5,951 bases of DNA. It comes from Chitinophagaceae bacterium (lineage in GTDB: Bacteria; Bacteroidota; Bacteroidia; Chitinophagales; Chitinophagaceae). The number at the start of each line of letters is the position of its first letter. Position 1 is the first letter of the stretch. The translations under genes and the position numbers were made by a program. This document shows, piece by piece, positions 1-5,292 of the stretch. The stretch lies in NCBI GenBank assembly GCA_003132765.1, contig PKYU01000146.1, positions 2,351 to 8,301 on the forward strand. Reading direction: 5' to 3'. Below the pieces are notes generated by a model that saw nothing but the letters and a program-made list of their open reading frames with translations, was not told the DNA's origin and did not search any database.

Positions 1-164
1 CTTTTGTCAAGCTGGTCACGCATATTCTCCCACAATGCAAATCCATAAGGTTTTATGACCATACATCCCCTTACGGCGCTATAATCAGCGAGACCTGCTT
101 TTAAAACTATATCATTATACCATTGGGAATAGTCTTTTTCTCTTGTTGTGATTTCTTTACTCAT
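1..164 (-). CDS. proS: Prolyl-tRNA synthetase (ProRS), N-terminal fragment, cut by window edge
   Basis: The enzyme charges tRNA-Pro with proline in the cytoplasm, using ATP. Only the first 54 codons are visible, starting at an ATG (complement of 162-164); the frame is open to the window edge and the rest lies to the left. The translated start, [17 protein letters not shown] followed by [17 protein letters not shown], matches my memory of the short, archaeal/eukaryal-like class of ProRS found in many Bacteroidota, where the segments around [18 protein letters not shown] and the Trp-Glu after it are strongly conserved. The class II catalytic motifs and the anticodon-binding domain are out of view. 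No Shine-Dalgarno sequence precedes the ATG, as is normal in this phylum. The gene is transcribed away from the lipoprotein gene at 367, with a 202-bp spacer between them. Identity is secure for the family; completeness cannot be judged. Confidence 0.93.
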   Translation of the reverse strand, partial: MSKEITTREKDYSQWYNDIVLKAGLADYSAVRGCMVIKPYGFALWENMRDQLDK

Positions 165-366
165 ATTATTTAAAGCACATTTTTAACCTGAAAAAATTGT
201 CAAATACATTATTTTTTATCATAATCATCTAAATTTACCTTTAGAATTATTTAACGCCAATTATTCCAATAAATCGTTAAATTACAGTGTGTATTATTTT
301 TAGAACAAAGACGCACAGGGCGCAAAAGTAACAACTTCAATTTTAAATTATTCTAAACTTGAAACC
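165..366. promoter_or_regulatory. Divergent intergenic region between proS and the Tyr/Asn-rich lipoprotein gene
   Basis: This 202-bp AT-rich spacer must hold the promoters for proS (minus) and the gene at 367 (plus), since both read outward from it. On the minus strand, the complement of 323-330 reads TACTTTTG, a full match to the Bacteroidota -7 consensus TAnnTTTG, but no TTG at the expected -33 distance is visible. It would give proS a leader of roughly 150 nt. On the plus strand only near matches are seen, for example TACCTTTA at 236-243. A perfect 6-bp inverted repeat, TCTAAA and TTTAGA with a 6-nt loop (228-245), overlaps that near match and could be an operator, though such short repeats are common by chance in AT-rich DNA. 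I found no open reading frame, tRNA or clear terminator here. Confidence 0.4.
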
Positions 367-1194
367 ATGAAAACAAAACTTTTACTTATTGGTGGAATAA
401 TCGGATTTTTTTGCAGTTGCTCTTCCAGCCATCGGTTGGGGCAGACACCTGACGATGTGTATTATTCCCCGGCCCCACCGCAGGTTGAATATGTAACTAC
501 TGGTAGCCAGGAGGAAATGGATAATGGATATAACAATTCCTACAATTCGTATCTTTCTATGAATAATAGTTATTCAATGTATCCCGATGCATTGTCTTTT
601 GGTTTGGGTTATGGATATAATTCTCTTTTTAATTATTATGGATCTCCTTTCTTTTCTCCATATAATTCCTTTTATAGCCCCTATTCACCAATTATTTCCT
701 TTTCCCCTTATTATAATTACAATAGTTTTTATTATCCGTCTTATAGCGGAATATATGGTGTTCCGGGATTTTATAATTCTGTCGTGGTTTACAATACAAA
801 ACCAGGCAGTGTTTTAAGTAATTACAGTGGACCAAGACGATACAACCTGGCAGCATATACCAGTTCTGCTAACGTACCAATAATCAGAACGGTTTCTCAA
901 ACTGCAAACAATACAATCGTACCGACAAGAAATGTAAATACAAGCCGCTCCAATTCTTCCGGGGTTGGAAATTTTTTTAGAAGAGTTTTTACAACTTCAG
1001 ATAATAATAGAAGTTTTGTTAGACCAAATTCAAATAATGATAATTTTAATAATCGTTCTAATAATATTTATAATAATAATAACACTAACACTTCCACCAG
1101 ATCGTTTCAACAAGGTGCCGGATTTTCCGGCAGAAGCAGTTCTGGTTCGGCATCTTCGGGAGGCAGCGCTCCGGCGAGATCATTCAGGAGATAG
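367..1194 (+). CDS. Predicted lipoprotein, Tyr/Ser/Asn-rich low-complexity protein of unknown function
   Basis: I do not recognise a named family. The protein has 275 residues. Residues 1-18 form a lipoprotein-type signal (two lysines, a hydrophobic stretch, then FCSC with Cys18 as the likely lipidated residue), so it should be anchored in the cell envelope. Residues 19-54 are polar. Residues 55-146 hold about 21 tyrosines among Asn, Ser, Pro and Phe in irregular repeats such as SPYNSFYSPYSP. Residues 221-241 contain 13 asparagines. The tail is rich in Ser, Gly and Arg, and the tripeptide RSF occurs at 215, 245 and 271, the last just before the C-terminal Arg-Arg. There are no visible enzyme motifs, no transmembrane segment beyond the signal, and no obvious type IX secretion domain. 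The ATG at 367 is chosen because the signal sequence starts directly at it. The FadL-like gene lies 95 bp downstream on the same strand and may be co-transcribed. A structural or surface role is a guess from composition only. Confidence 0.85.
   Translation: MKTKLLLIGGIIGFFCSCSSSHRLGQTPDDVYYSPAPPQVEYVTTGSQEEMDNGYNNSYNSYLSMNNSYSMYPDALSFGLGYGYNSLFNYYGSPFFSPYNSFYSPYSPIISFSPYYNYNSFYYPSYSGIYGVPGFYNSVVVYNTKPGSVLSNYSGPRRYNLAAYTSSANVPIIRTVSQTANNTIVPTRNVNTSRSNSSGVGNFFRRVFTTSDNNRSFVRPNSNNDNFNNRSNNIYNNNNTNTSTRSFQQGAGFSGRSSSGSASSGGSAPARSFRR
1031..1083 (+). repeat. AAT-rich simple sequence encoding an asparagine run
   Basis: This stretch inside the lipoprotein gene is dominated by AAT/TAA units and ends in several tandem AAT triplets (about 1070-1082). 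It encodes the Asn-rich residues at about 222-239. Because the unit is three bases, slippage here would change the length of the Asn run without breaking the frame. The repeat is imperfect, being interrupted by Asp, Phe, Arg, Ser, Ile and Tyr codons. Confidence 0.6.
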
Positions 1195-1289
1195 AAAATT
1201 TGAATAAATCGGCGAAGGATATTAATTTTTATTGAAAACATTTTCGTATTCCGCCATTGATTCTAATAATCCGCTAATCGTAAGCTAAC

Positions 1290-2822
1290 ATGAAAGTAAT
1301 TTATATTTTAGCAATCATATTGTTTGCTCTAAGTAAAACATACGCCCAGGAGCCGGCTGATGCGCTGCGCTATTCATGGTTAACACAAAATGGGACAGCC
1401 AGAAACCAGGCCATTGGTGGTGCAGGAGCATCATTGGGAGGAGAGTTTTCTTCTCTCTTTATTAATCCTGCAGGTTTGGGGTTTTACAAAACAAATGAGT
1501 TTGTAATTACACCCGGATTCGCTATAAAAAATTTTAAGTCAAGTTACTTAAACGATCCTTCTTCGAGAAATGATAACAATTTCATTCTCGGTGCAAGCGG
1601 TTTTTTATTTTCCACATCTTCACCCGAAAAAAAAGTGAAGAGCTTCACCTTTGCGATGGGTGCAAACAGAATTGCAGATTTTAATAAACATATTTATTAT
1701 AAGGGCCTCAATAATTCCAGTTCATATTCAGAAAAGTACCTCGAAGAATTGATTAACAATAATGTTACTGATCCCAACCAGGCAGCAACAAATTTTCCAT
1801 TCGGTTCAAGCCTTGCATTTAATACTTTAGTGATTGACACGTTACTCGCACCTGATGGATCAGTTGCGGGCTATAAATCGCTTGCCAATCCAAGTTATGG
1901 CCTTTTGCAGGAGAATACGATCAATACATCAGGCGGCATCACTGATATTTCCTTTGGTGGCGGAATTAACCTGCAGGAAAAATTATATTTTGGTGCTACA
2001 CTGAGTTTTCCATTTTTGAATTACAACCGTGATGCTCATTATAAAGAGAGTGATGCTTCAGGAAATCCTAATAATAATTTCAACTATTTTGAAGCGAATG
2101 AAACGCTAAACACAAAAGGAATTGGAATCAGTTCAAGGTTGGGTGTAATCTACAAACCGGTAAGAGATATCAGGCTTGGGTTTTCATTTCAAACACCTAC
2201 TGCATACGAACTAACTGATAGATATTCTGCCGAGGTGATTACAGACCTGGAAGGTTATGGTGGTCCGGGAATAAAAAGTCAACATTCCAAAGATCTGAAC
2301 AATGGTCAGCTGCTGGAATCAAAATATAATCTGATTACGCCCTTGAAGGCAATTGTCAGCTTATCTTATATATTGCATGGGGTGGAAAATGTGCAGGATC
2401 AAAGGGGATTTATAACAGCAGATATTGAGTATGTAAATTATAAAGGTGCAGCTTTTAAATCGGCAGATAAAACAGACAATGCAGCAAAAGATTATTATTC
2501 ATCTCTCAATTCAGTTATGAATAATTTATACAGAAATGCATTTAACATGCGATTAGGAGGTGAACTAAAATTCAATACTTACATGTTCAGGCTTGGCGGC
2601 GCTTATTACGGAAATCCTTATAAAAATGAAAACGCAAACCTATATAAAATAAGTGGCGGACTTGGTTACAGAAACAAAGGAATTTTTATTGATGTTACTT
2701 ATGTGTACACATTCAATAAGGATATTCATTATCCATACTTATTGCAGGACAAACCTAACATACCGGCTTATATTAATGGCAAAGCAGGCAATATCGTTGC
2801 CACGATTGGATTTAAGATTTAA
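1290..2822 (+). CDS. OmpP1/FadL/TodX-family outer membrane beta-barrel protein
   Basis: The protein has 510 residues, the usual size for this group. The family forms outer membrane beta-barrels that let hydrophobic compounds through; FadL of E. coli carries long-chain fatty acids, but the substrate here cannot be read from sequence. Residues 1-19 form a Sec signal peptide, with likely cleavage after TYA before Gln20. The mature N-terminus contains AIGGAGASLGGEFSSLFINP followed by AGLG; the Asn-Pro-Ala-Gly-Leu motif at about 59-63 is the FadL-family hallmark that follows the N-terminal plug segment. The rest alternates hydrophobic and polar residues with many Gly, Tyr and Phe, as expected for barrel strands (for example the GGLGYRNKGIFIDVTYVYTF segment near the end), and the final strand runs to the C-terminus with IVATIGFKI. 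It follows the lipoprotein gene by 95 bp with no convincing terminator between them. Annotations such as hemin receptor or aromatic hydrocarbon channel would be over-interpretation. Confidence 0.88.
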   Translation: MKVIYILAIILFALSKTYAQEPADALRYSWLTQNGTARNQAIGGAGASLGGEFSSLFINPAGLGFYKTNEFVITPGFAIKNFKSSYLNDPSSRNDNNFILGASGFLFSTSSPEKKVKSFTFAMGANRIADFNKHIYYKGLNNSSSYSEKYLEELINNNVTDPNQAATNFPFGSSLAFNTLVIDTLLAPDGSVAGYKSLANPSYGLLQENTINTSGGITDISFGGGINLQEKLYFGATLSFPFLNYNRDAHYKESDASGNPNNNFNYFEANETLNTKGIGISSRLGVIYKPVRDIRLGFSFQTPTAYELTDRYSAEVITDLEGYGGPGIKSQHSKDLNNGQLLESKYNLITPLKAIVSLSYILHGVENVQDQRGFITADIEYVNYKGAAFKSADKTDNAAKDYYSSLNSVMNNLYRNAFNMRLGGELKFNTYMFRLGGAYYGNPYKNENANLYKISGGLGYRNKGIFIDVTYVYTFNKDIHYPYLLQDKPNIPAYINGKAGNIVATIGFKI

Positions 2823-2908
2823 TTCTCTGATGGATGCCACATAATTTCTCCAGGCTACTTTCTGAAATATTCAATCTTTAAGAAATTATAACATACTCCT
2901 TCATTAAG

Positions 2909-2940
2909 GGAATATGAACATTCAAGGAAATATGAATATT
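2909..2940 (+). repeat. Imperfect short direct repeat
   Basis: GGAATATGAACATT (2909-2922) is followed by GGAAATATGAATATT (2926-2940), two near-identical units with 3 bases between them, one inserted A and one C/T difference. It may be a small duplication or a double binding site. AT-rich sequence makes chance likeness fairly easy. Confidence 0.4.
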
Positions 2941-2960
2941 ATTTAGACCTTTTGCTATAT

Positions 2961-3004
2961 ATCCTAAATGGCAGCCAAATTTCAAAATGGTCATTTGGCA
3001 GGAT
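2961..3004. repeat. Bulged inverted repeat (possible stem-loop in transcript)
   Basis: GCCAAAT (2974-2980) pairs perfectly with ATTTGGC (2993-2999) across a 12-nt loop. The flanking AGGAT (3000-3004) pairs perfectly with ATCCT (2961-2965), leaving an 8-nt bulge on the left side only. In total 12 base pairs form, including six G-C pairs. No T-run follows directly on the plus strand, so it is not a standard intrinsic terminator. It could be an RNA end-protecting structure after the FadL-like gene, or a protein-binding site before the next gene. Confidence 0.45.
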
Positions 3005-3059
3005 TAGTTAAAATTTCCTTACAACTTTAAATAATATTCACATGGATATAGCCTTGATA

Positions 3060-3067
3060 TATATTTG
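3060..3067 (+). promoter_or_regulatory. Candidate Bacteroidota -7 promoter element (TATATTTG)
   Basis: TATATTTG matches the phylum consensus TAnnTTTG at all six fixed positions. It would place the transcript start roughly 45 nt before the ATG at 3118, a sensible leader length for the downstream lipoprotein. A TTG at the usual -33 spacing is not visible, which lowers confidence. Confidence 0.45.
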
Positions 3068-3117
3068 ACAGACATTATTCCAATCTTCTAACACTATTCA
3101 CAGATAGAAATAAAAAA

Positions 3118-3669
3118 ATGAAAAAAATAATTATTCTTTTTTGCATATCTGTATTAATCATAAGTAGTTCTTCCTCCTGTAAGAAATTAATAGCAGCAGT
3201 ATTTGGAGGAACAAATGTAGATGTACCTGCATTTCAGTTAACTATCCCTGCCATTCCAGTAGTACTTTCAAATGAGATCTCCATTGGCAGTTATTCATTT
3301 TATTTTAACCTGGATAGTACTGTAAGAGCAAATACTGCCGGCGCCTTTGGAGCAAACTCTGTTAATTCTATTAAGCTAAAGAAGGTTATTTTCAGTTTGA
3401 CCAATACAGATTCCTTAAATAATCTGGCTAACTTTGTAAGTGCACGGGTGACCCTTCAATCAAATATAAACAGTACTCCCGTTCAGCTCTTCAAAATTGA
3501 TTTTCCTGATTCTACTGCTTCTACTTATACTTATAACCCAACAACCAGCCCGGAACTTGTTTCATATTTAAAAGGCACAACAATTACTTATAACACCTAT
3601 GGTCAAATGCGGCGAATAACTACCAAACCCTTAAACTTAGTAGTTACCGTTACCGTAACGGCAGATTGA
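3118..3669 (+). CDS. Small predicted lipoprotein of unknown function
   Basis: I do not recognise a named family. The protein has 183 residues. Residues 1-20 form a hydrophobic signal ending in a serine run, and Cys21 in SSSCKK is the likely lipidation site; SCKK at the mature N-terminus is common in Bacteroidota lipoproteins. The mature part begins with a short hydrophobic segment (LIAAVFGG, 24-31) and then looks like an all-beta domain of alternating residues: SFYFNLD (60-66), IKLKKVIFSLT (85-95), ARVTLQ (109-114), TTITY (154-158) and a Val-Thr strand at the C-terminus (174-180). Such a pattern suggests a beta-sandwich, but this is inference; no catalytic motif is visible. It appears to stand alone: a promoter-like element lies 50 bp upstream, and miaA converges from the other side after a 100-bp spacer. 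The start is set by the signal sequence, with an A-rich leader and no Shine-Dalgarno sequence. Confidence 0.82.
   Translation: MKKIIILFCISVLIISSSSSCKKLIAAVFGGTNVDVPAFQLTIPAIPVVLSNEISIGSYSFYFNLDSTVRANTAGAFGANSVNSIKLKKVIFSLTNTDSLNNLANFVSARVTLQSNINSTPVQLFKIDFPDSTASTYTYNPTTSPELVSYLKGTTITYNTYGQMRRITTKPLNLVVTVTVTAD
3647..3661. repeat. 15-bp near-palindrome at the end of the lipoprotein gene
   Basis: CCGTTAC (3647-3653) and GTAACGG (3655-3661) are perfect inverted arms around one base; as RNA it would fold as a 6-bp stem with a 3-nt loop. It lies in the codons for the final Val-Thr repeat and ends 5 bases before the stop codon, so it may simply reflect repeated Val-Thr codons. It is not followed by an immediate T-run. 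Confidence 0.35.
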
Positions 3670-3705
3670 GATGCTATTGCCTTTATTTTATTTGTAAAAA
3701 TCTTA

Positions 3706-3734
3706 TTGGGAATTTATTACACTTAAATTCTCAG
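3706..3734. terminator. Weak hairpin in the convergent spacer; possible terminator
   Basis: Between the convergent lipoprotein gene and miaA, GAATTTA (3710-3716) pairs with TAAATTC (3724-3730) around a 7-nt loop. On the plus-strand RNA the stem can extend to about 11 pairs with two G-U pairs. On the minus strand, leaving miaA, the 7-bp core stem is followed a few bases later by a run of five T (complement of 3696-3700). The stem is AT-rich and weak, so intrinsic termination is only possible. No better candidate exists in this 100-bp spacer. Confidence 0.3.
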
Positions 3735-3769
3735 ATATCACATAAGTTACGATTTTCGAAACCCCACAA

Positions 3770-4621
3770 TCACCCGATCGATCCATTAAACTTTTTAAAC
3801 CAGGAGATTTGCCTTTTTGCAAAATGTCGTGTATTCTTTTTGATTTCATCAATTGCGTTTCCGAGGGAAATTTTACTTTCAATAAAAGAAAAGAGTTCCT
3901 TGTAGCCAACGGTTTGCAGAGCATTTAAATGCCTAAAAGGAAAAAGGCTTTCTACTTCCTTTAATAAGCCAGCAGGCATCATTTCGTCAACCCGTTTATT
4001 AATCCTTCTGTAAAGTTCTTCCCTCGGAATATCTAAGTGAACTTTCCGTAATTCAAAATTTCTTTTAATTTTTTTCCCTGAATAAAATTCAAGAATTGAA
4101 TTTCCAGAAGACAGTTTTACTTCCAAGGCTCTCATCATTCTGTGAGGATTCTTCATTTCCCCGGAACCAAAATAAAGCGGATCATTGCCGTTAATTTCCC
4201 TGATAAGCCATTCCATTCCTTTAGATTCATAAGAGGCCCTTATTTCTTCCCGGATCATTTCATTTGCAGCCGGAACTGCATCAAGCCCTTCGCAAAACGC
4301 TTTAATGTAAAGCCCTGTACCGCCAACGATGATGGCTACATCATTTGATTGAAAAATTTTTTCAACTGCTTCCAGCGCATATTCTTCAAATACTTTAACA
4401 TTTACCTCTTTGTGAATAGAATGCGAATCAATAAAATAATGATGAATTTCCTTCACCTGGGCTGGTGAGGGTTTTGCTACTCCGATATTTAATTCTCTGT
4501 AACATTGGCGGCTATCTGCTGAAATAATTTGAGTATTATATTTCTTTGCGAGATCTAGCGCATAATCGGTTTTGCCAACAGCCGTCGGGCCTGTAATTAT
4601 GATGCAGGTCTTTTTATACAT
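3770..4621 (-). CDS. miaA: tRNA dimethylallyltransferase MiaA
   Basis: MiaA transfers a dimethylallyl group from DMAPP to N6 of A37 in tRNAs that read codons starting with U; the i6A37 product stabilises codon-anticodon pairing and may be further modified by MiaB. The 283-residue protein is complete, slightly short but within family range. The P-loop GPTAVGKT is at 11-18, DSRQ with the likely catalytic Asp36 follows at 36-39, then GVAKPS (47-52), HHYFID (60-65), GGTGLY (100-105) and NPHRMMRALEV (158-168). The C-terminal part has ALQTVGYKEL and NTRHFAKRQISWFKKF, both family signatures. The ATG at the complement of 4619-4621 puts the P-loop 10 residues from the start, as usual. It is the last gene visible in a minus-strand run, 42 bp after the PRiA4_ORF3-like gene, and converges with the lipoprotein gene. 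Confidence 0.97.
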   Translation of the reverse strand: MYKKTCIIITGPTAVGKTDYALDLAKKYNTQIISADSRQCYRELNIGVAKPSPAQVKEIHHYFIDSHSIHKEVNVKVFEEYALEAVEKIFQSNDVAIIVGGTGLYIKAFCEGLDAVPAANEMIREEIRASYESKGMEWLIREINGNDPLYFGSGEMKNPHRMMRALEVKLSSGNSILEFYSGKKIKRNFELRKVHLDIPREELYRRINKRVDEMMPAGLLKEVESLFPFRHLNALQTVGYKELFSFIESKISLGNAIDEIKKNTRHFAKRQISWFKKFNGSIG

Positions 4622-4663
4622 AAATAATTGCTGCGGTTTGTAAAGAACCCAACAAATAAAATA

Positions 4664-5233
4664 TCAGATTTTTTCTGTGCTGCTTTCTTCAGCATCTTCA
4701 TCCACTTCCGTTTCGGCTGCCTCCTCTCCCTCTTCACTAAATCCATCAGCCATCACAACATTATTCAGATCATATTTTTCTTCTATTTCGGCCAGCTTCT
4801 CATTGATAAGCCCTTTAGTGCCATATTGACTCGGTCCAATACCTTCAGTACGAATGCAGGAAGGATAATCCAAACTATGGTCAATCTCCTTATTGATATT
4901 AATTAGTTCAACCAAAAAAGTCCAGTTTTTATGAAAGTCATAAACATAGATAAACTTCTGATTCGGATCACGAATTTCTGATCTGACAGGACATTCCCTC
5001 ATCAATAATGGCTCTACCTGGTATTGTTTTTCATATTTTTCAAGTGTTATTTCTTTTCCACGCTGCCATTTATCGTTACTCCGATAAAACGTTGCATCAT
5101 GTTTGTTATCAAATTCAAAACATTTTAATATTACCCTGTGCAGATCAAAGAAAGTCTGCTCATGCATGATCACAATATCCCTGTAAACGCTATCATCATC
5201 TTCCCAATATATCCTGAACTTTAAAATTGCCAT
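4664..5233 (-). CDS. PRiA4_ORF3-like protein (pRiA4b ORF-3 / IS1096 passenger-type domain)
   Basis: The 189-residue protein resembles the PRiA4_ORF3 family, whose database names come from a plasmid ORF and an IS1096 passenger gene; the biochemical function is not known to me. Family-like features are the N-terminal strand ILKFRIYW (3-10), the TFFDLHRVILKCFEFDNKH block (27-45) with Leu31-His32 and His45, the FIYVYDFHKNWTFLVEL block (94-110) where Tyr-Asp-Phe and Trp104 stand out, and YPSCIRTEGIGPSQYG (123-138). The usual Gly-Gly after that last block appears to be replaced by Gly-Thr. The final 27 residues (163-189) contain 13 Asp or Glu and are probably disordered. There is no signal peptide or membrane segment, so it is cytoplasmic. 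It sits between the CCA-adding enzyme gene (59 bp upstream) and miaA (42 bp downstream) on the same strand. This suggests a housekeeping role near tRNA metabolism rather than a mobile element; no inverted repeats or transposase are nearby. Confidence 0.82.
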   Translation of the reverse strand: MAILKFRIYWEDDDSVYRDIVIMHEQTFFDLHRVILKCFEFDNKHDATFYRSNDKWQRGKEITLEKYEKQYQVEPLLMRECPVRSEIRDPNQKFIYVYDFHKNWTFLVELININKEIDHSLDYPSCIRTEGIGPSQYGTKGLINEKLAEIEEKYDLNNVVMADGFSEEGEEAAETEVDEDAEESSTEKI

Positions 5234-5240
5234 ATCACGA

Positions 5241-5262
5241 AATTAAGACATAGTGTCGAATT
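5241..5262. repeat. Imperfect inverted repeat upstream of the PRiA4_ORF3-like gene
   Basis: The core GACA-TAG-TGTC (5247-5257) is flanked by AATT on both sides (5241-5244 and 5259-5262), with two unpaired bases on one side and one on the other. It lies 8-29 bp before the start codon of the gene at 5233, within the 59-bp spacer after the CCA-adding enzyme gene. It could be a small operator or a hairpin near the translation start; arms this short can also arise by chance. Confidence 0.3.
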
Positions 5263-5292
5263 AAAATATTCAAATCTCAATTGAAAATATTT

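Larger units (their letters stand above)
2823..3117. other. 295-bp AT-rich intergenic spacer with repeats and a promoter candidate
   Basis: No convincing gene lies here on either strand; frames are short and closed by many stops. It contains, in order, an imperfect direct repeat (2909-2940), a bulged inverted repeat (2961-3004) and a Bacteroidota-type -7 element (3060-3067). No classic hairpin with a T-run follows the FadL-like gene closely, so its terminator is not identified; the inverted repeat 139 bp after the stop codon is the best structural candidate. Confidence 0.6.

Noticed and set aside
587..817. Plus-strand open frame inside the Tyr/Asn-rich lipoprotein gene
   Set aside because: It is an out-of-frame shadow of the lipoprotein, rich in Ile and Phe because of TAT/AAT-rich codons, with no credible product of its own.
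965..1207. Plus-strand open frame overlapping the end of the lipoprotein gene
   Set aside because: Its Ile-rich run is the AAT repeat read in another frame. The lipoprotein frame has a signal sequence and a coherent block structure.
1195..1289. A terminator hairpin between the lipoprotein and FadL-like genes, from GGCG and CGCC arms
   Set aside because: Only four outer pairs form cleanly; the rest mismatches and no T-run follows.
2653..2844. Plus-strand open frame overlapping the end of the FadL-like gene
   Set aside because: It is out of frame with a clear barrel protein and has no recognisable features.
3666..3905. Plus-strand open frame starting at the lipoprotein stop codon
   Set aside because: It begins at a TTG and runs largely antisense to the C-terminal part of miaA, whose conserved motifs are clear on the other strand.
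3703..3924. Minus-strand open frame overlapping the miaA 3' end
   Set aside because: It is in a different frame from MiaA and mostly inside it; the MiaA frame carries the family signature up to its stop at 3770.
4142..4348. Plus-strand open frame antisense to miaA
   Set aside because: It lies wholly opposite the conserved MiaA core and has no independent support.
4628..4906. Plus-strand open frame antisense to the PRiA4_ORF3-like gene
   Set aside because: It resembles a Phe/Ile-rich membrane peptide only because it is the reverse strand of an acidic, Glu-rich coding region.
4664..5233. An insertion sequence or plasmid remnant, suggested by the family name of the PRiA4_ORF3-like protein
   Set aside because: There is no transposase, no terminal inverted repeats and no target duplication, and the gene sits in a tight run with tRNA-maturation genes.
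5234..5292. A separate promoter for the PRiA4_ORF3-like gene (near match TAATTTCG on the minus strand)
   Set aside because: It misses the consensus by one fixed base and would put the transcript start at or past the ATG, so co-transcription with the upstream gene is more likely.
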